Assembly (NCBI GenBank): GCA_037349315.1
Contig: JBAIAC010000026.1
Coordinates: 29,541,501-29,605,500 of the forward strand
Length of the DNA: 64,000 nucleotides
Source of the DNA: Chelydra serpentina
Taxonomy: Eukaryota; Chordata; Testudines; Chelydridae
Direction: 5' to 3'
Shown: piece after piece, positions 46,215 through 58,444 of the stretch
Numbering within the stretch: the first letter of the stretch is position 1
How the letters are laid out: the number at the start of each line of letters is the position of its first letter
The notes under the pieces: model-generated
What the model was told of the DNA's origin: nothing
Databases searched by the model: none
Seen by the model: the letters and a program-made list of their open reading frames with translations, nothing else
Program-made: the position numbers and the translations under genes

Positions 46215-47580
46215 GAAGTGCAGAGACCTTTTCATGGCAGTTACCAATGCAGAGTTGCCAGTTTTACCTAGTTTCTTACAGTAGAGTGTAACCTAATGTC
46301 CCAGTTTGCAGAGGAGAAGTTTATATATATTTTATTTTATTTCATTTAGATAATAGCCATTGTTTTAAAGAAGTGTTTTTATTGGATAATAAAGAAGTTA
46401 ATGGGAGTTTTGCCATTGACTCCCATCAGATCAGGAGTAGGTTTCCAATGTTGTATTGTTACAGATTGCTAATTTAAGCACCGCTCTTTCAGACACACAA
46501 ACGTATGCTTAACTTTATGCAGATGGATAATCCCATTGATTTCAAACATAAGTGTTTGCTGTATTGAGGCCTAAAACATTTCCATCACTTTCAACTGTCA
46601 ACTGAGAAAGCACATTCCTTCTGAAAATTATATGCCTACTGTCATCACAAATACCGCATAGAGTTTCTACAACTGGAATAGTTAGTGAAAAATAAAATGT
46701 TTTCTCCTTATTTCATTTGTATTTTTGATAATATTTTGTTTACAGTCTGTTCAACTGTTTCCCTTGAGTAGTCAATTTCTCTCTTGCTGAAAAGACCATT
46801 ATAAACATCAGCCAGGGATCAGAAATACATTTTTTTAATTTATTTTACATAATACATATATTGAATCCAGGACATATTATTGAAAGGTTGGGAAGCTGCA
46901 TTTTTTAAAATTAAAGTACCAATCAGTTTAAAAGGAAAATATGATAGCGTCCCTTAAATAATGAAAATTTAAAAACTACAGTCCCTTAAGTAGGATAAAT
47001 TTCTTGTATTTCAATTTTATTTTGCCAAAATCCAAACATATTAACCTAACAACATTATTTTTGATGTGGCAATCTGTCTCCGTATAGGAACACTTTTAAA
47101 ATTCACAGTTTATTATGGAAGCATACTTATTCCCCAGAGTTTACTTACAGTTTGGTATTGATTTGGTAGCTGGTATTTGAATTGGTTGATGTACTCAGTA
47201 ACTTGTTTAAGATATTCGACCTGAACTATTAGTTTAAATAATGTATTCATAAATTGATTAATCATTACAGTAAGAGTTATTAGCTGCATTTATATCTGTG
47301 CTATCCGCAATTGACTCCTACTCTAATAATCACACATACTTAAACAGAAGTTCAGTTTTAAATTACAATATAACTGATAATTGCAGTGCTCAAAATAGTA
47401 TGTTTACAGGGAAGGAAAGTGAATGTATTGGCTTTTGGAGAAAGTTTTATAATGTGGATAGTGAACATCAGTGTGCTTATTTAATTAGCAAAATATGAGT
47501 CGCAAATGCAGATGTAGATTTTTACAGTGCACATGTGCAACTTCCGCCTATATTAATAAGGCTAACGGTACAAGCACATG
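46215..47580. other. AT-rich intron stretch
   Basis: A possible member of the 'CCATTGACTCCCAT' palindrome family lies at 46390-46440 (AATGGGAGTTTTGCCATTGA). The rest is unassigned. Confidence 0.45.
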
Positions 47581-48240
47581 CTGCATTGTGGGAGGCAGAG
47601 GATGAAAGAAAGAAAAAAAGAGAGAAAGGGAGCAGAAGAAAGAGAGAGGATGCGGGATCCCCAGAGCAGGATTGATGTCAGGAAAGGGTAGCCCCTTCTG
47701 TGGGTTACGAGGAAGATGTCAACTAATACAGGGCACACAGCTGTGTATGCCTGTGCAGGTTAGGGGGGACCTAGCCAACTGGCAGGAGTGACTGGGGAAG
47801 CTGTTGGTTTTGGTGCAGTGCCTGAAGCGTGCTGAGGATCTGCTGACAGAACAGTGGGGTGTCTGGGGCTGCTGGGTACCTGCTGTCAGAATGCTGGGGT
47901 GTGACTGGGTCTTGAATTGGCTGATGGTAATGGCCGAGGTATCGTAGAGGGGTTGGAGGCTGTGTGTGTAAGAGCTGGATGTGTGGGTGCCAGGCTGGGT
48001 TGGGGGGATTTCTGATTGGGAGCTGAATGGGTGGGAGAGCCTGAGGGCAGTACTATGCTCTTCACCCTATGACCTCACCAACTGCCGCCACTTCTCCTAG
48101 TCACTCCTGCCTGGCTGGCTCCGATCCAGCAGGGTGAGTCTTCAGAGAGGGCACAGAAAGGCTGCCTGCCAACCCTATACAGCAGCAGCTCTCAGTGCCA
48201 GGAGGAGCACCTGGAGGTAGGTCTTGTAGCCCTGATACAT
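47581..48240. other. Purine-rich run and GC-richer block, unassigned
   Basis: 47604-47650 is GA-rich low-complexity sequence. 47680-48240 is GC-richer, with repeated GTGTGTGTAAGAGC / GGGTGTGACTGGGT-type words. It may be an unknown repeat. There is no open frame of note. Confidence 0.4.
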
Positions 48241-48569
48241 ATTTGTTTTATAAATAAATATGTATCAAATGCTGCTGCCTCTTTCCCCTTCTGTACCTGC
48301 AAGAGATTGGTCTGACTTACATCCCCTCTAAATAGAGCTTTAAATCTTTAACAGTGCCTGATTTGACAACATGCTTTTAAAATGTCTTTGTCTCCATCAT
48401 AATAGTTGATCTATAGCTTGGGGAAAGTCCTTCTAAATTTAGTCCTTCAGACTGTTATGAGTAAAAATAAAGGTTTTGATTTTCATTTAACAGATTTGCA
48501 CAATATTTTATTATTTATTAGAAACAAAATATGTTGATTGTGTTGTTGCACAGTGCAGAATCCCAGCCC
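48241..48569. other. Intron stretch with no recognised element
   Basis: Starts with a small inverted pair (ATACATATTTG and AAATATGTAT around 48235-48266). Otherwise unassigned. Confidence 0.45.
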
Positions 48570-48665
48570 CTGGGATTTCCATAACAAAGGGCCCAACCAG
48601 CTCCTATTGAAGGCAATGTGAGTCTTTCCATTGACCTCGGTAGGAATTGGATCACACCCCAAAGT
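48570..48665. repeat. Short palindromic dispersed repeat
   Basis: GGGCCCAACCAGCTCCTATT, GAAGGCAATGTGAGTCTTTC, CATTGACCTCGGTAGGAATT and GGATCACACCCC; centre TCTTTCCATTGACC. Similar copies lie at 50340-50400 and 50960-51025. Confidence 0.55.
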
Positions 48666-50339
48666 CTGAGCTTTGATTAAACAAAGAAATAGTCTCCAAG
48701 GAGTGTGTGTACATCGCGGGGGGACACGGCATGTAACCAGCTGGGCAGCTCCTCTGCCTAGAAGATAGTTTTAAATATATTTAACTTTGGGTTGACCTCA
48801 AGTGTTTCAAGCAAATGGGAACACAGTATATACATATACTGCACCTTACCTCCGGCATATACTTTCCAGAACTAATGAACCCCTTTAGTAAGCATATTAT
48901 GCAAAGCACCCATTTCAGTTTATTTTCTGCATAAACCATTGAAGTGCATCAGATTCTTGCACTTTATAATACAGTAAGTAGTGGAACTTTTTTCATATTT
49001 AGTTTGAAAGCCATTTTGTTTCACCACATGCTTTTTCTGCTTCATAAATTCTACTTTAAAACATTCAACAACCTGCTAAATTAATATATACTGTGTTCTT
49101 TCTTTAATGGGTAGGGGAACTTGTCTCACAGCAGTGCATTTGTTCAGCTCTGTTTTGAAAAAGTGCTGCCTGCCGTGTGAAGGACATCTGCTCACAAATG
49201 AATGATTGTGCTTTTGATTTGGAGCAGCACCTTCACTTTAAATGCTGGCTGCAGATGAAAGGAACAGATTGCTGTGGTACCGCTTTTGTGAGGATTCCTC
49301 TACCCAGCATGTGGCTTCATACATTATTGAGAGCAAATCCACTTTATACTACCACTCCTCACTGCACTTATTTTGCCAACCTTATTCAGAATGTCAGCAT
49401 GGGTCACTTTTCTACAAAGGAATAAAAGGCCAGTTAGGAAGATTAAGCAGATAAATTATTTACAGTGTTTAATTATCATTGTACAGGTTTATTAAACTTC
49501 GTCGTTACCTAGAAACCTAAGCAGCTGCTAAGAAGAGTCCACTAAAGTTAAATAAAAATGTTTTGTGTAAAATGAAATCCTTTTATGTGTGCTGTGTTAA
49601 TATAAATGTTCAGGTTTTTTTGGTTAAGTGCCAAATTTGACTTGCATTTGATGTTGTGATTTTTTTTTTTTAAATAATCCATTCCTAGCTCAGATTATTT
49701 TGATAGGAGATCCCAAAGAATGTTCTGCTGAGTTGACTAGAATCCTGGTATACTACTAAGGGTCCCAGACAGCAAGCAGACCTAAAAGATATGCTTGGGA
49801 AATCTCAGAAGGCTCTGTTTCAGTGATATTAAGGACAACTGTGTTTTGCCAGAAGCTATAACTAGATGGTTTTGTAGCAACAAGATTGGAACACCAAAAT
49901 ATGTTCTACAATTTTCTTTAATATTTATACTAGATAAATAATTTACTTTGTTTCTTCTTCATAGCAATTGACTTAGGTTCTACTGAATCACAGAAGTGAG
50001 GATTGTATTAATAATCTGAAAGCGCAAGTGTTGGTGTGGACTCTCCTCTAGGAACTGCTTCCACATCTCTGTACACTATCGTAATATAAACTAATGAGAT
50101 CCATTAAAGATCTGCCCACATAGTTGAAGGGAACCACCTATTAATCTGTCATCTTTGAATACTATGAGAAAATTAAGACCATCAAGCAACCGTGAATCTG
50201 AAAATGAAAAAGGCAGTACCAACCTATTATACTCTAAGGATGAGTGCCAAAGAGGTAGAAATTGACTTAAAGTACTAGTTTAAAAAAATCCTGTTAAATA
50301 CAATTAAATGAAATAACCAATAACATACCAATATAAAAG
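48666..50339. other. Intron stretch with no recognised element
   Basis: AT-rich, unassigned sequence; overlapping open frames at 49177-49454 (70-82 codons) show no known domain. Confidence 0.5.
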
Positions 50340-50402
50340 GTGAAATTCTGACCTCATTGAAACAGTGGAAGTTTTGCCATTGACTTCAAGGGGGACCAGA
50401 CT
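50340..50402. repeat. Short palindromic dispersed repeat
   Basis: GTGAAATTCTGACCTCATTG, then TTTTGCCATTGACTTCAAGG: member of the same short palindromic family. Confidence 0.5.
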
Positions 50403-50957
50403 GAACCAAAAGTATGCACCCTTTGCAATGCTGCTAGTTAAACAGAATCTTAAATTTCACAAAATAACCCTGACAAAACCTGTGTTTTTAATTTAGCTCT
50501 TTCTATCCCTCTCGGGAACAATAGCCACTTATTTACTATCTAAATACTGGACAATGATAAAACTAATCAATAGACTGTTTGGCAAGGAGGTATTTTTATC
50601 TTGCCCTGGCATTATATTTGGCTAATTACACAATATATCCAGTTATTTATTTTTTTTACCATTAAAGCAATCAAATCCATGAAGAATTATTGTCACTTTT
50701 AATCCCCAGCAATAGGAAATGTTTGTATATAGTACAGTATTCCCCAGTTATTCAAGCTCTCAGTTCAATTTTTCAGAGAAGTGGGGGCATACTTGGTTGG
50801 GGGAGTTAGCGAAGTCTGCACGAAAGAGAGTCTGTTTAGCCAGCTTCCTGCTGGACACCTGGCATGACATCTCTTTTATTATGAAGTTTAGGAGCTGTGG
50901 AGAACCAGAATTGGAGTCCCAATGGTCTTAGGAGACCACAGAACTCATCTTAACAAG
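50403..50957. other. Intron stretch with no recognised element
   Basis: AT-rich, unassigned sequence. Confidence 0.5.
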
Positions 50958-51025
50958 AGCCTGATTCAGAGCCCATTGAAGCCAATGGGAGCCTTTCCAT
51001 ATACTTTAGTAGGTATTGGATGTTT
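50958..51025. repeat. Short palindromic dispersed repeat
   Basis: GAGCCTGATTCAGAGCCCAT, TGAAGCCAATGGGAGCCTTT, then TTTAGTAGGTATTGGATG. Same family as 48570-48665. Confidence 0.55.
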
Positions 51026-52654
51026 GGACCCAAGAACTCTTAAACTCTTCAGGGTGAATCTCTGGTTTTGTGGAAGTCCTAATCTCTGTAGGTCTGGTCA
51101 TCTTATGCAGCTTAGTCCTTGCAGAGTTTCACTCAAACCTTAGGTGGGCATATCTGACTTTGGAAGGACTGAGAATTTGACTAATCAGAAACATCACTTG
51201 CAACTAAAACCTGATTTCCAGTAAAATGATTGATTTTTGATAGAATACTTGACTTGCAATTTATTCAAATGTATTCGATGAATGATTTCTTGGAATAATC
51301 TTTGGTCTGTATCTTACTTGTGATAAGTTTGTCATAAAGATCTGATAACCAAAAACAGCCAGAATTTTAGCTAATTTTGATTGGACACTTAGCTCACATG
51401 ATATTTCTGTTTCCTGTCTGGATGAGGCCAACTTTTAAAATCAAATATATGGTGTGAATACTCATGTTTACATGTCCAGCATTTGATTTAGGGGAATATT
51501 CTATATTATTTGCATACAATTTAAAATCTTTGAACTTTCTTGCCAGTGAACTTGTCTAGAATAATTTTTGCACAGACAGAGCCAAAGCGAATTTATTTAG
51601 GTTGGGTTTTTTAAAGCAAATATTCATAAATAACTCAGACCAGGTTACCAAAAGGTATATCTAGGTTTGTGCACTTTCCATATGCCCTGGGCCAATGTAT
51701 GATTTTAGTTGGAAACCAGTAGAGGGTGGAAATAACTGATGTTTTATGCAGAGTTAACTTGTCTGTTTTTTGGGTTGTTTTACTCAAGATAAAACTCTGT
51801 ATATAAACTAGTCTGAAGCGAAGTCCTGCAAAGTAAAACTGCTGCATTTCCCAAAGCTCCAGTAACATTTCTTGTACTCTGATGCCTGAAAAGAAAATTC
51901 ACATGGTTTACAAACTCCATTTTAGAAATGCGAGGCCCCAGTGCAAGGAGGCCAGGAGAAGTATTAGCCAGCATCAGAGGAGCATAGGGTAGAAACTTGG
52001 CAGTTTGGCAAAGATCAACAAATGCCATGCACTAAATGAGGATGCACTGAAGCCACTTTTCACTCATGTGTGACCATGATTTCGCTGTGGCTAGCACTGA
52101 CACTGAGAAGCATGTAAACTAACCAATGTAGTTGACCAATGAACATACATTGAACTAACAATGTGATTGAACTAACCATTGTGAAGCATGTAAATATCGT
52201 TTCAGTGGTTCACAATATCTTACATATAATTATTAAACTAGCTGATAATGGATGGCTTGTTGTTGTGAATAAAGAGTTTATAATAATTGGGTCTGTAGTT
52301 AGAGGATACTAATTTATATATTCTAGTTGGGTAAGCTTTGGCAAAGACCTATCATTTCCCAAATAAGCCATTCTTTTAAGAGAACATCTGTTGAAACAGA
52401 CATTTTACAATCTCCTTAATATACAATAGGACATAATTAACCCTCCAGGGAGACCAATATTAGTTTATTAGAAACCATTTCTAGTTCTCTTTATCTTTAC
52501 ACTAAATGGCTTTATCACACTGATTTTTTTGTCTATTTTTTAGTTCTAGTCAACATTTTTGATATGATACAGAAAAGTTAGGCTCACTATCAACAGCTGG
52601 ACTTAAATAAAAAAACAAACCAACAATAACCATCACTGACAATAGAAAAAGGTC
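51026..52654. other. Intron stretch with no recognised transposon
   Basis: Unassigned sequence. Around 52095-52195 a motif of the form AACTAACCA(A/T)TGT recurs imperfectly two or three times between two copies of GAAGCATGTAAA. Confidence 0.45.
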
Positions 52655-52746
52655 TAGTTATTACTTAGTCCTGCCTCGAGTAGAGGGGACTGGACTAGAT
52701 GATTTATTGAGGTCCCTTCCAGTCCTACATTTCTATGATTCTACGG
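52655..52746 (+). mobile_element. CR1 LINE 3' tail
   Basis: GGGGACTGGACTAGATGATT, then GAGGTCCCTTCCAGTCCTAC and TTCTATGATTCTACGG. This is the typical CR1 3' end with its terminal octamer-type repeat ATTCTATG. Only the last ~90 bases are present. Confidence 0.85.
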
Positions 52747-54026
52747 AACACTCTTTAAAGACACCCCCATCTCACAGGTTGTATCAATGTCTGCAAACTG
52801 AAAACAATGTCCGCACCCCACCTTTAAGGGGGGGGGGGGAATATGTCTGGCTGGCCAACTGAAGGGAATGGTGCTTTATGGTTGGGGGTGGAGAGGGAGA
52901 GAGGAAAACTGCTGCAAAAGGAGACAAGGGGCCAGCATGGCAATGCTGACTCATCCCCTGGGAACCAGATGGATGGAAGGGTTTAAAGGGGAAGCCCTGT
53001 GCATGATACTCACTTTTACCTAGACCAGGCTGAGGCAGCACCTACCCTCCCTTACCTTTAGATGGTGAAATACCAGCTTTGGTCAAGACCTGCTGTGGGC
53101 ATTGCACTAGCTGCCCCTTGTTTAGGGGGGCTGGGAAGAAATTTTTCCCTTACCACCAGATTGGCCTAGGTGGAGTTGGGTGTTTTTCGCCTTCCTCACA
53201 GCAGGTTCAGGAAGGGCATGAAGGGTGGTAGGTTGTATGTTGCAACTCGTTATGCAAGTGTGGGGCAGATGTCCAGTGCAGGTACTCCATAGGGAAGATA
53301 TAAAGTGACCGGATAAATGGCTTGTAAAAGGACTTAAAAAGGAGGTGTTGGTTAAAAGAAAGGAATGGGAGGGAGGTTGGGGACTCCTATGTTTGGTATG
53401 GCAGGGAGCCACCCCTTTCTTATTAGCCCATCTTAACCCTCCTACGAGGGGAAGGGGGTATGGTGAGCTCCCAGGAATGGATTGGCTGTGGGGAGACCTG
53501 GATGGAAAAAGAGGGGAGCTGGCAGAAGCTTCCCCCCTGTAATTATGGAATGACCATAGGGTTACCTGCACTGTACACTTTTATCTGCTGGATAGTCCCA
53601 GACATCTAATAATAAAGTTGTGGCCTGACTAAAACCATGTCACACATCTCCTGTCCTTCTTTCGATATGGCAGGACAATAGCATATAAAGAGAACTGTGC
53701 TATAATAAAACTGACTTATGATGTAGCTGTCCTATGCCTACGATTGTGAGGGGCTTTGTTTGAATATAGCAAAATTAAAATGCAATTATCTTTACTACAT
53801 TATTATCTTTTAACAATTTATGTATGCTAATATTTCTCTAAATCAACGGTGGGGTGGTGGGAGGGGGGTAAAGGGGGGAGATTTCTGCCATATAAGAAAA
53901 CTTTTGAAAACAACCTTAATCTCTACTTTGGGTTTGTGTCTCAAGGAGGCACAGAATCTTTGGGGCCAAAAGATACCAACCAGAGTGTACCTTGGAAAAC
54001 ACTCTTCCCAGTTCATTGGGAACAGT
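52747..54026. other. GC-richer block, possible old LTR-type retroelement
   Basis: 52780-53640 is repeat-like: a G-run at 52829-52840, GCCTTCCTCACAGCAGG at 53190-53206, and AATAAAGTTGTGGCCTGAC at 53610-53630, which looks like a polyadenylation region. No paired ends or protein domains were found, so the classification is a guess. Open frames (to 149 codons) here have no known domain. The remainder is AT-rich, with a G-rich run at 53851-53878. Confidence 0.35.
53851..53878 (+). other. Potential G-quadruplex motif
   Basis: Four G-runs (4, 3, 6 and 6 bases) are separated by loops of 4, 1 and 4 bases (TGGT, A, TAAA), which meets the usual G3+N1-7 rule. Confidence 0.7.
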
Positions 54027-54600
54027 CAGGGCCGGTGTAACCACTAGGCGAACTAGGCAGCCGCCTAGGGCGCCAAGATTTGGGGGCTCCAAAAAGCAGT
54101 GCCCCCCCAAAAAATGTTTACACTGTTGCTTAGGGGCAGGTACCTGTCAGTCTCCAGCACTCGGGCCGCGCCAAGGCCAGCAGCCTCTTCACCTCTCAGG
54201 CTCCCCTGCCGCTGCCGCTGCAGCCCCCCGGGAGGACGCGGGTGGGGGGCACCACCGCGGAGGAGACACAAGGGGCCGAGCTCGGCTGTGGCCCCGCACC
54301 TGCTGGCTGAGAGCAGCAGGAACTGGGGCCGCTCGGGGGGAGCCAGGCGGCCCTAGCCCAGGGTGGCCGCAGCTTCCACAGCAGTAGGGGCAGGCGGGTA
54401 GCGTAGCCCGCCATGGGGCAGGGGAGGCTGCGTCTCCTCTGCGGTGGTGCCCCCCGCCCGCGTCCTCCTGGGCGGCCGCAGCAGCTGGGGAGCCTGAGAG
54501 GAGGAGTGGCCCCCGGAGGCTGCACTGTGCGGCAGGGCCGAGAAAAAATGGCAGCAGCAGCGCGGCCTCTCCTGGAATTGAAGTTACTTTCTGGGAAATT
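54027..54600. repeat. GC-rich dispersed element with internal inverted repeat
   Basis: Begins GTCAGGGCCGGTGTAACCAC, an end resembling the reverse complement of the right edge of the element at 58445-58877. Inside, 54192-54267 (CCTCTCAGGCTCCCC ... GGAGGAGAC) is the near reverse complement of 54432-54502, with looser pairing outward to about 54160 and 54541. CpG is frequent. Open frames to 150 codons are a by-product of GC content. Confidence 0.7.
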
Positions 54601-55204
54601 GCAAGTTTCTTCCCTATAGTTCTCAGGCATGAATGCCGTCTGCAGCACTAATGTAGAAAAGGTTTTGCTATGATGTCTCCATACAAATAAAAAATTAACA
54701 GAGCTCGGAGAGGAACCAAATCTCCGTAATTCAGCATTCAGGGGAGCAAAAAAATAATGTAGGCTGTCTCTGGCTCTGTCACAAGTGACATCAAGATTTA
54801 GATTTTTAATGCACTGCCTTTTTTCAGCTCATCAGTTTTTAAATAGACAAGTTTTAATATCTTTCATCAGGCATTCACACTATCTTCCAGACCAGATGTG
54901 AAGTCCCCCAAGTTTGCAACCCGAATCTCAAGTTGTGGCAAAGGGCTTGCAGCGGTCTGACTTCTGTTCTGTCTTTGTGAGAGAATCTTGCTTTTTGTTC
55001 AGTCTATGATGTGTCAGATCTACGCCATAGATCATTAGTTTTCATTTCCCACATACAGGACTCTAGGGATGAGAATTGCGTGAGCCTTTGAGGCTAAGGC
55101 AGACACTTCAGCGCAACTGTCAACTGTAGTGCTGGACAGTCTGATTTGAAAATGTCTTCTTTTACTGAACTTGGCTTTCTCCTATGAGTGTGCACAGTTG
55201 CAAC
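54601..55204. other. Intron stretch with no recognised element
   Basis: Unassigned intron sequence. Confidence 0.5.
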
Positions 55205-55570
55205 CTATCTGTCCAACTACTGCCTATCTCCCTTCTTCCCCTCATCTTTAAACTTATCAGATGTGTGGTTTACAACTGCTGCCTCAAACTCGTATCTGCC
55301 TTGCATCCTATATTCCCTCCAGTCTAGCTTCAACTTCTTTTTGACCCAGAAAAAATGTTCTCACTAAGGTCTCTAACAAACTCTTCCTGGCTGCATTTTA
55401 GGGCCTGTACTCCACCTTCATCCTCCATGACCTTTCTGCAACTTTTGAACCCATTGATAGTGCCGCCTTCTCAAAATTTTATCTTTTCCTGGCCTTTGTG
55501 GCTCCTGGTTCTTATCCTATCTCCTTTTTTCAGGAAGGATAATGTCTTCTCTCCAATTCCTCTGCTTTCC
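55205..55570 (+). pseudogene. LINE reverse-transcriptase relic (CR1/L2 group)
   Basis: The + strand gives, with frame changes, LPISLLPLIFKL, VVYNCCLKL and KMFSLRSLTNSSWL. A segment follows where relatives read like YS.LILLDLSAAFDTVDHS; here the DNA has CCATGACCTTTCTGCAACTTTTGAACCC. This order fits the middle of a non-LTR retrotransposon reverse transcriptase around its Asp-containing motif. Stops and frameshifts show it is long dead. Confidence 0.6.
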
Positions 55571-56104
55571 AAAGTGACTTAGAGGGTAAAGCAGAACAAA
55601 GATGAAGTGATTCTCGTGACCTCTTATGGTCCAGATGAACTTGGTCCTTGGAGTTGGTCTCCCCGGCAACGGGACCACTGATTTCATGTTTCTCCCCAGC
55701 CCCACACAGACTTTCTCTCTCAGGAACCTCTATGGTAAAAACATCCAAAAACCCTGGACCTAACAGCTTGACTCATGAATAGGGAGCAATTCGAAAGTTG
55801 GAGTATTCTGACTCCCTCTTCAGTACCCTTTTTGCAGCAAGAAAGGCTCCATGCTCAGGTGTACGTTTCCTATATACTCCATCAGTAGTGTTAACAAAGT
55901 CTCAGTATCATCCCTTGGGAATTCATTCAGTACCCCTTTGAACATTGCTCTTCGTGCTGTGCTGTTTCTTGTAAATAAAAACGGTGTTACTAACACCATT
56001 ATAAAACTGCTTATAATCTCCTCTCGGAGCCTTATTTATCCCAAAGAGGAACACAGAGATGGTTACAGCTGCTACCGGGCCCAGCGCACATACATTCACT
56101 AGCA
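55571..56104. other. Intron stretch with no recognised element
   Basis: Unassigned sequence. Confidence 0.5.
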
Positions 56105-56234
56105 AGGGTGCTGGAACTAGGGATATTGGGGTGCAGCAGCACCTCCTGGAAATAGTTTCCATCATATACAGGGTTTACAGTTTTGTTCAATGGCTTTCAG
56201 CACCCCCCACTGTATAAATGGGTCCAACACCGCT
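56105..56234. mobile_element. Short non-autonomous DNA element ('GGGTGCTGGAAC' ends)
   Basis: The left end AGGGTGCTGGAAC and right end GTCCAACACCGCT are near reverse complements. Inside are GCAGCAGCACCTCCTGG, TACAGGGTTTACAGTTTTG and CAGCACCCCCCACTG, matching a dispersed turtle repeat I recall. No clear target duplication. Confidence 0.7.
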
Positions 56235-57529
56235 GTTCACAAGATATTGCAAACTGGACACACATGTTTCAGTTGGAAGGCTGTATATGCCATGTTTCTC
56301 CTTGACCATCATATTATTTTCCTAGAAATATCCCCATTTTCCTGCCCCTCTTTTTCAAATACTGCCTACTCCCTGGAGAAAAGTGACATTTTCTCATACC
56401 TGTCTCTCTTTCCTCCTTGCAAAAGTAACTGCACTGATCTGACCTCCACCAACTCTGTTGTGGATATGGGACAGAAAGAACAAAACTCAGTCCTTAGCTA
56501 GATACTTTCTTCTACTGATGGACTGATTTGTATATTGCTTGCATATACTGCCATCTGTTTGCATTTAGTTTGGGTATTACTGGTATTTATTTAGTTGTGT
56601 TATCTTTGGAAAATATCTAGAAGAGGAAAAGAGAGGCTGAGATCCCTCACTTTCTGCACGGAAAGAGACTGGACTCAAGTACCAGAGTCAATGGATATGC
56701 CTTTCTCAAACAAGAAAAATGGGCAGATAAGACAAAATTTCTCTGTAAAGGCAAGTACGTCCCTTTTAATTTTAAAACTCTCTAATGGTTACATGGGTAG
56801 TCCTAATTTTCTTGTAGTAGAGGATGTTAAATTAAAGGTGGCTCCTAACTGGCTGGGGAGCTGTATGGGGGATTTTAATTTACATCAGAACATAATGCAT
56901 GAGGGAAGCAGTACCTAGAGGATGGCAAGAATTCTATTGATGGATGCAGCTTTACTTTTTAATTAAACCCCACCCCCACCCCCCTGCAGCTTTTATGCTA
57001 CTACAAAACATGTTAGTAGCGTAGTGGAGTTCTTTCTCTTCGTATTTTTTTAAAACTTCTTCCAAGTCTTTCTTTACTTTCATTTGAAATCCATTGTCTC
57101 TTGGGTTTCCAAAGTTGCTTAATGGATTAATACATTAGTCATCTAGATCCTCACTTCATGAGGATACAAATTTAAATCTTGGTGTAGGTAGTTAGGTCAG
57201 CACTTTGTTCTTACTGTTGAGTCTCAAATTTCTTGTTCTTCACTATGTTGGCACACACTTCTAGAAGGTTAGGGATGACTTAGTTTTGGCCTAAAAATTA
57301 CAAACTTCTCTCGCTTTATTTGCAGGTGTGCATTTATCATGGGTGATCAGACCTTTTCCATCAAAGAATGGTGTAACTGCACGTTAATACTGTACTATAT
57401 GGATCTATTCAAAAGGGAGAATTTTTCATCCTTCTGATACCAAATTTATGGGTCTATTCAACCAGCCCATTGCGAGCTTCACCTATGTCCCCTGGGAGGT
57501 GCGATAATAAAGTGTTTTGGTTCTGGGCA
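56235..57529. other. Intron stretch with no recognised element
   Basis: Unassigned sequence with a C-run near 56970; open frames to 107 codons have no known domain. Confidence 0.5.
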
Positions 57530-57589
57530 TATGTTTGAGAAAGTTCTTGGAGACCAAGGTATATTTGAGAAAGTTCTTGGAGACCAAGG
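57530..57589 (+). repeat. Direct tandem duplication, 2 x 30 bases
   Basis: Two adjacent 30-base units, 57530-57559 and 57560-57589, start TATGTTTGAG and TATATTTGAG, both end TTGGAGACCAAGG, and differ at one base. Confidence 0.95.
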
Positions 57590-58444
57590 GAAGATACTCC
57601 CCTTCACATGCATGTGAGGAACCGTGCCAGATACCACATTGATGAACATGATATGAAAACGAAGGTATCCAGGTAAATCTGAAGGGAGAAAATGGGTTTC
57701 TTCCAAACCCAAGCTGTATCAATAAAAACATTTGATTGAAGGGATGTGCTAGGCTCTGATTCGTGCTACAGTTTGTGTTTTTAACCTTGCTGTGAGCCAT
57801 AGGAGAAAATGGCATCTCCATTTAGGAAAAGCCAGGGAACAATTCCAGAGGGGGATTGGCCTGGGGTTTGCTCAATTGTCTTCCCGAGAGGTTGATGTTA
57901 CAAATCAAAATGCTTCTGTGACCTCTTCAGAGTTCAGTCTATTAGCTATATCATAGGGCTAAATTATGCCATTTAGGGACAGCACAGCATTAGGTGTGGC
58001 ATGGAGTCTGACTGCCCCTGGGTTAGAGCTTGGAGGCAAATTTCCTCTCTGAGGTTCCTGGCCCTCTGGGGGAACACACCTGCAGAGGTGCCATGTCAGG
58101 AAATGCAGCTTACTGTCCCCACTGCGTCTGTCATGCTTTGTGGTGAGATGGGAAGTAGCAAGGTGGTTTGGCCCTTCCTCATCCCCACTCTCCTTTTGAA
58201 TGCTGTGGGCATTTCTTGTGCTCCTCTGAGCCATTATGTGGCCCTTATGCAGGAGACGAAAGAAAAAGCAGATTGGGTGAGGAGAGGCGACTTTATGCAT
58301 CCTATTCTTTTTTCCTTGGGTAATCACCACCTCCATTTTGACTAGGTCCAGTCCAACCCATTGTATTTCTCTTAAATTCTGTGAGTTCTCTAGATGTGTC
58401 AGTTTTTGAACCTATCTTCTTAAAATTTTAACTATTATCACTTG
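57590..58444. other. Intron stretch with no recognised element
   Basis: Unassigned sequence; 58001-58345 is open on both strands for over 110 codons but without domain resemblance. Confidence 0.5.

Noticed and set aside
53122..53571. 149-codon minus-strand open frame
   Set aside because: Low-complexity Ser/Pro/His-rich product in a repeat-like GC-richer block; no domain and no paired retroelement coding region.
54196..54648. 150-codon minus-strand open frame
   Set aside because: By-product of a GC-rich dispersed element with an inner inverted repeat; Arg/Pro/Gly-rich without a domain.
58001..58345. Open frames of 114 and 125 codons on opposite strands
   Set aside because: Neither resembles a known protein; no splice or promoter context, and both-strand openness suggests chance.
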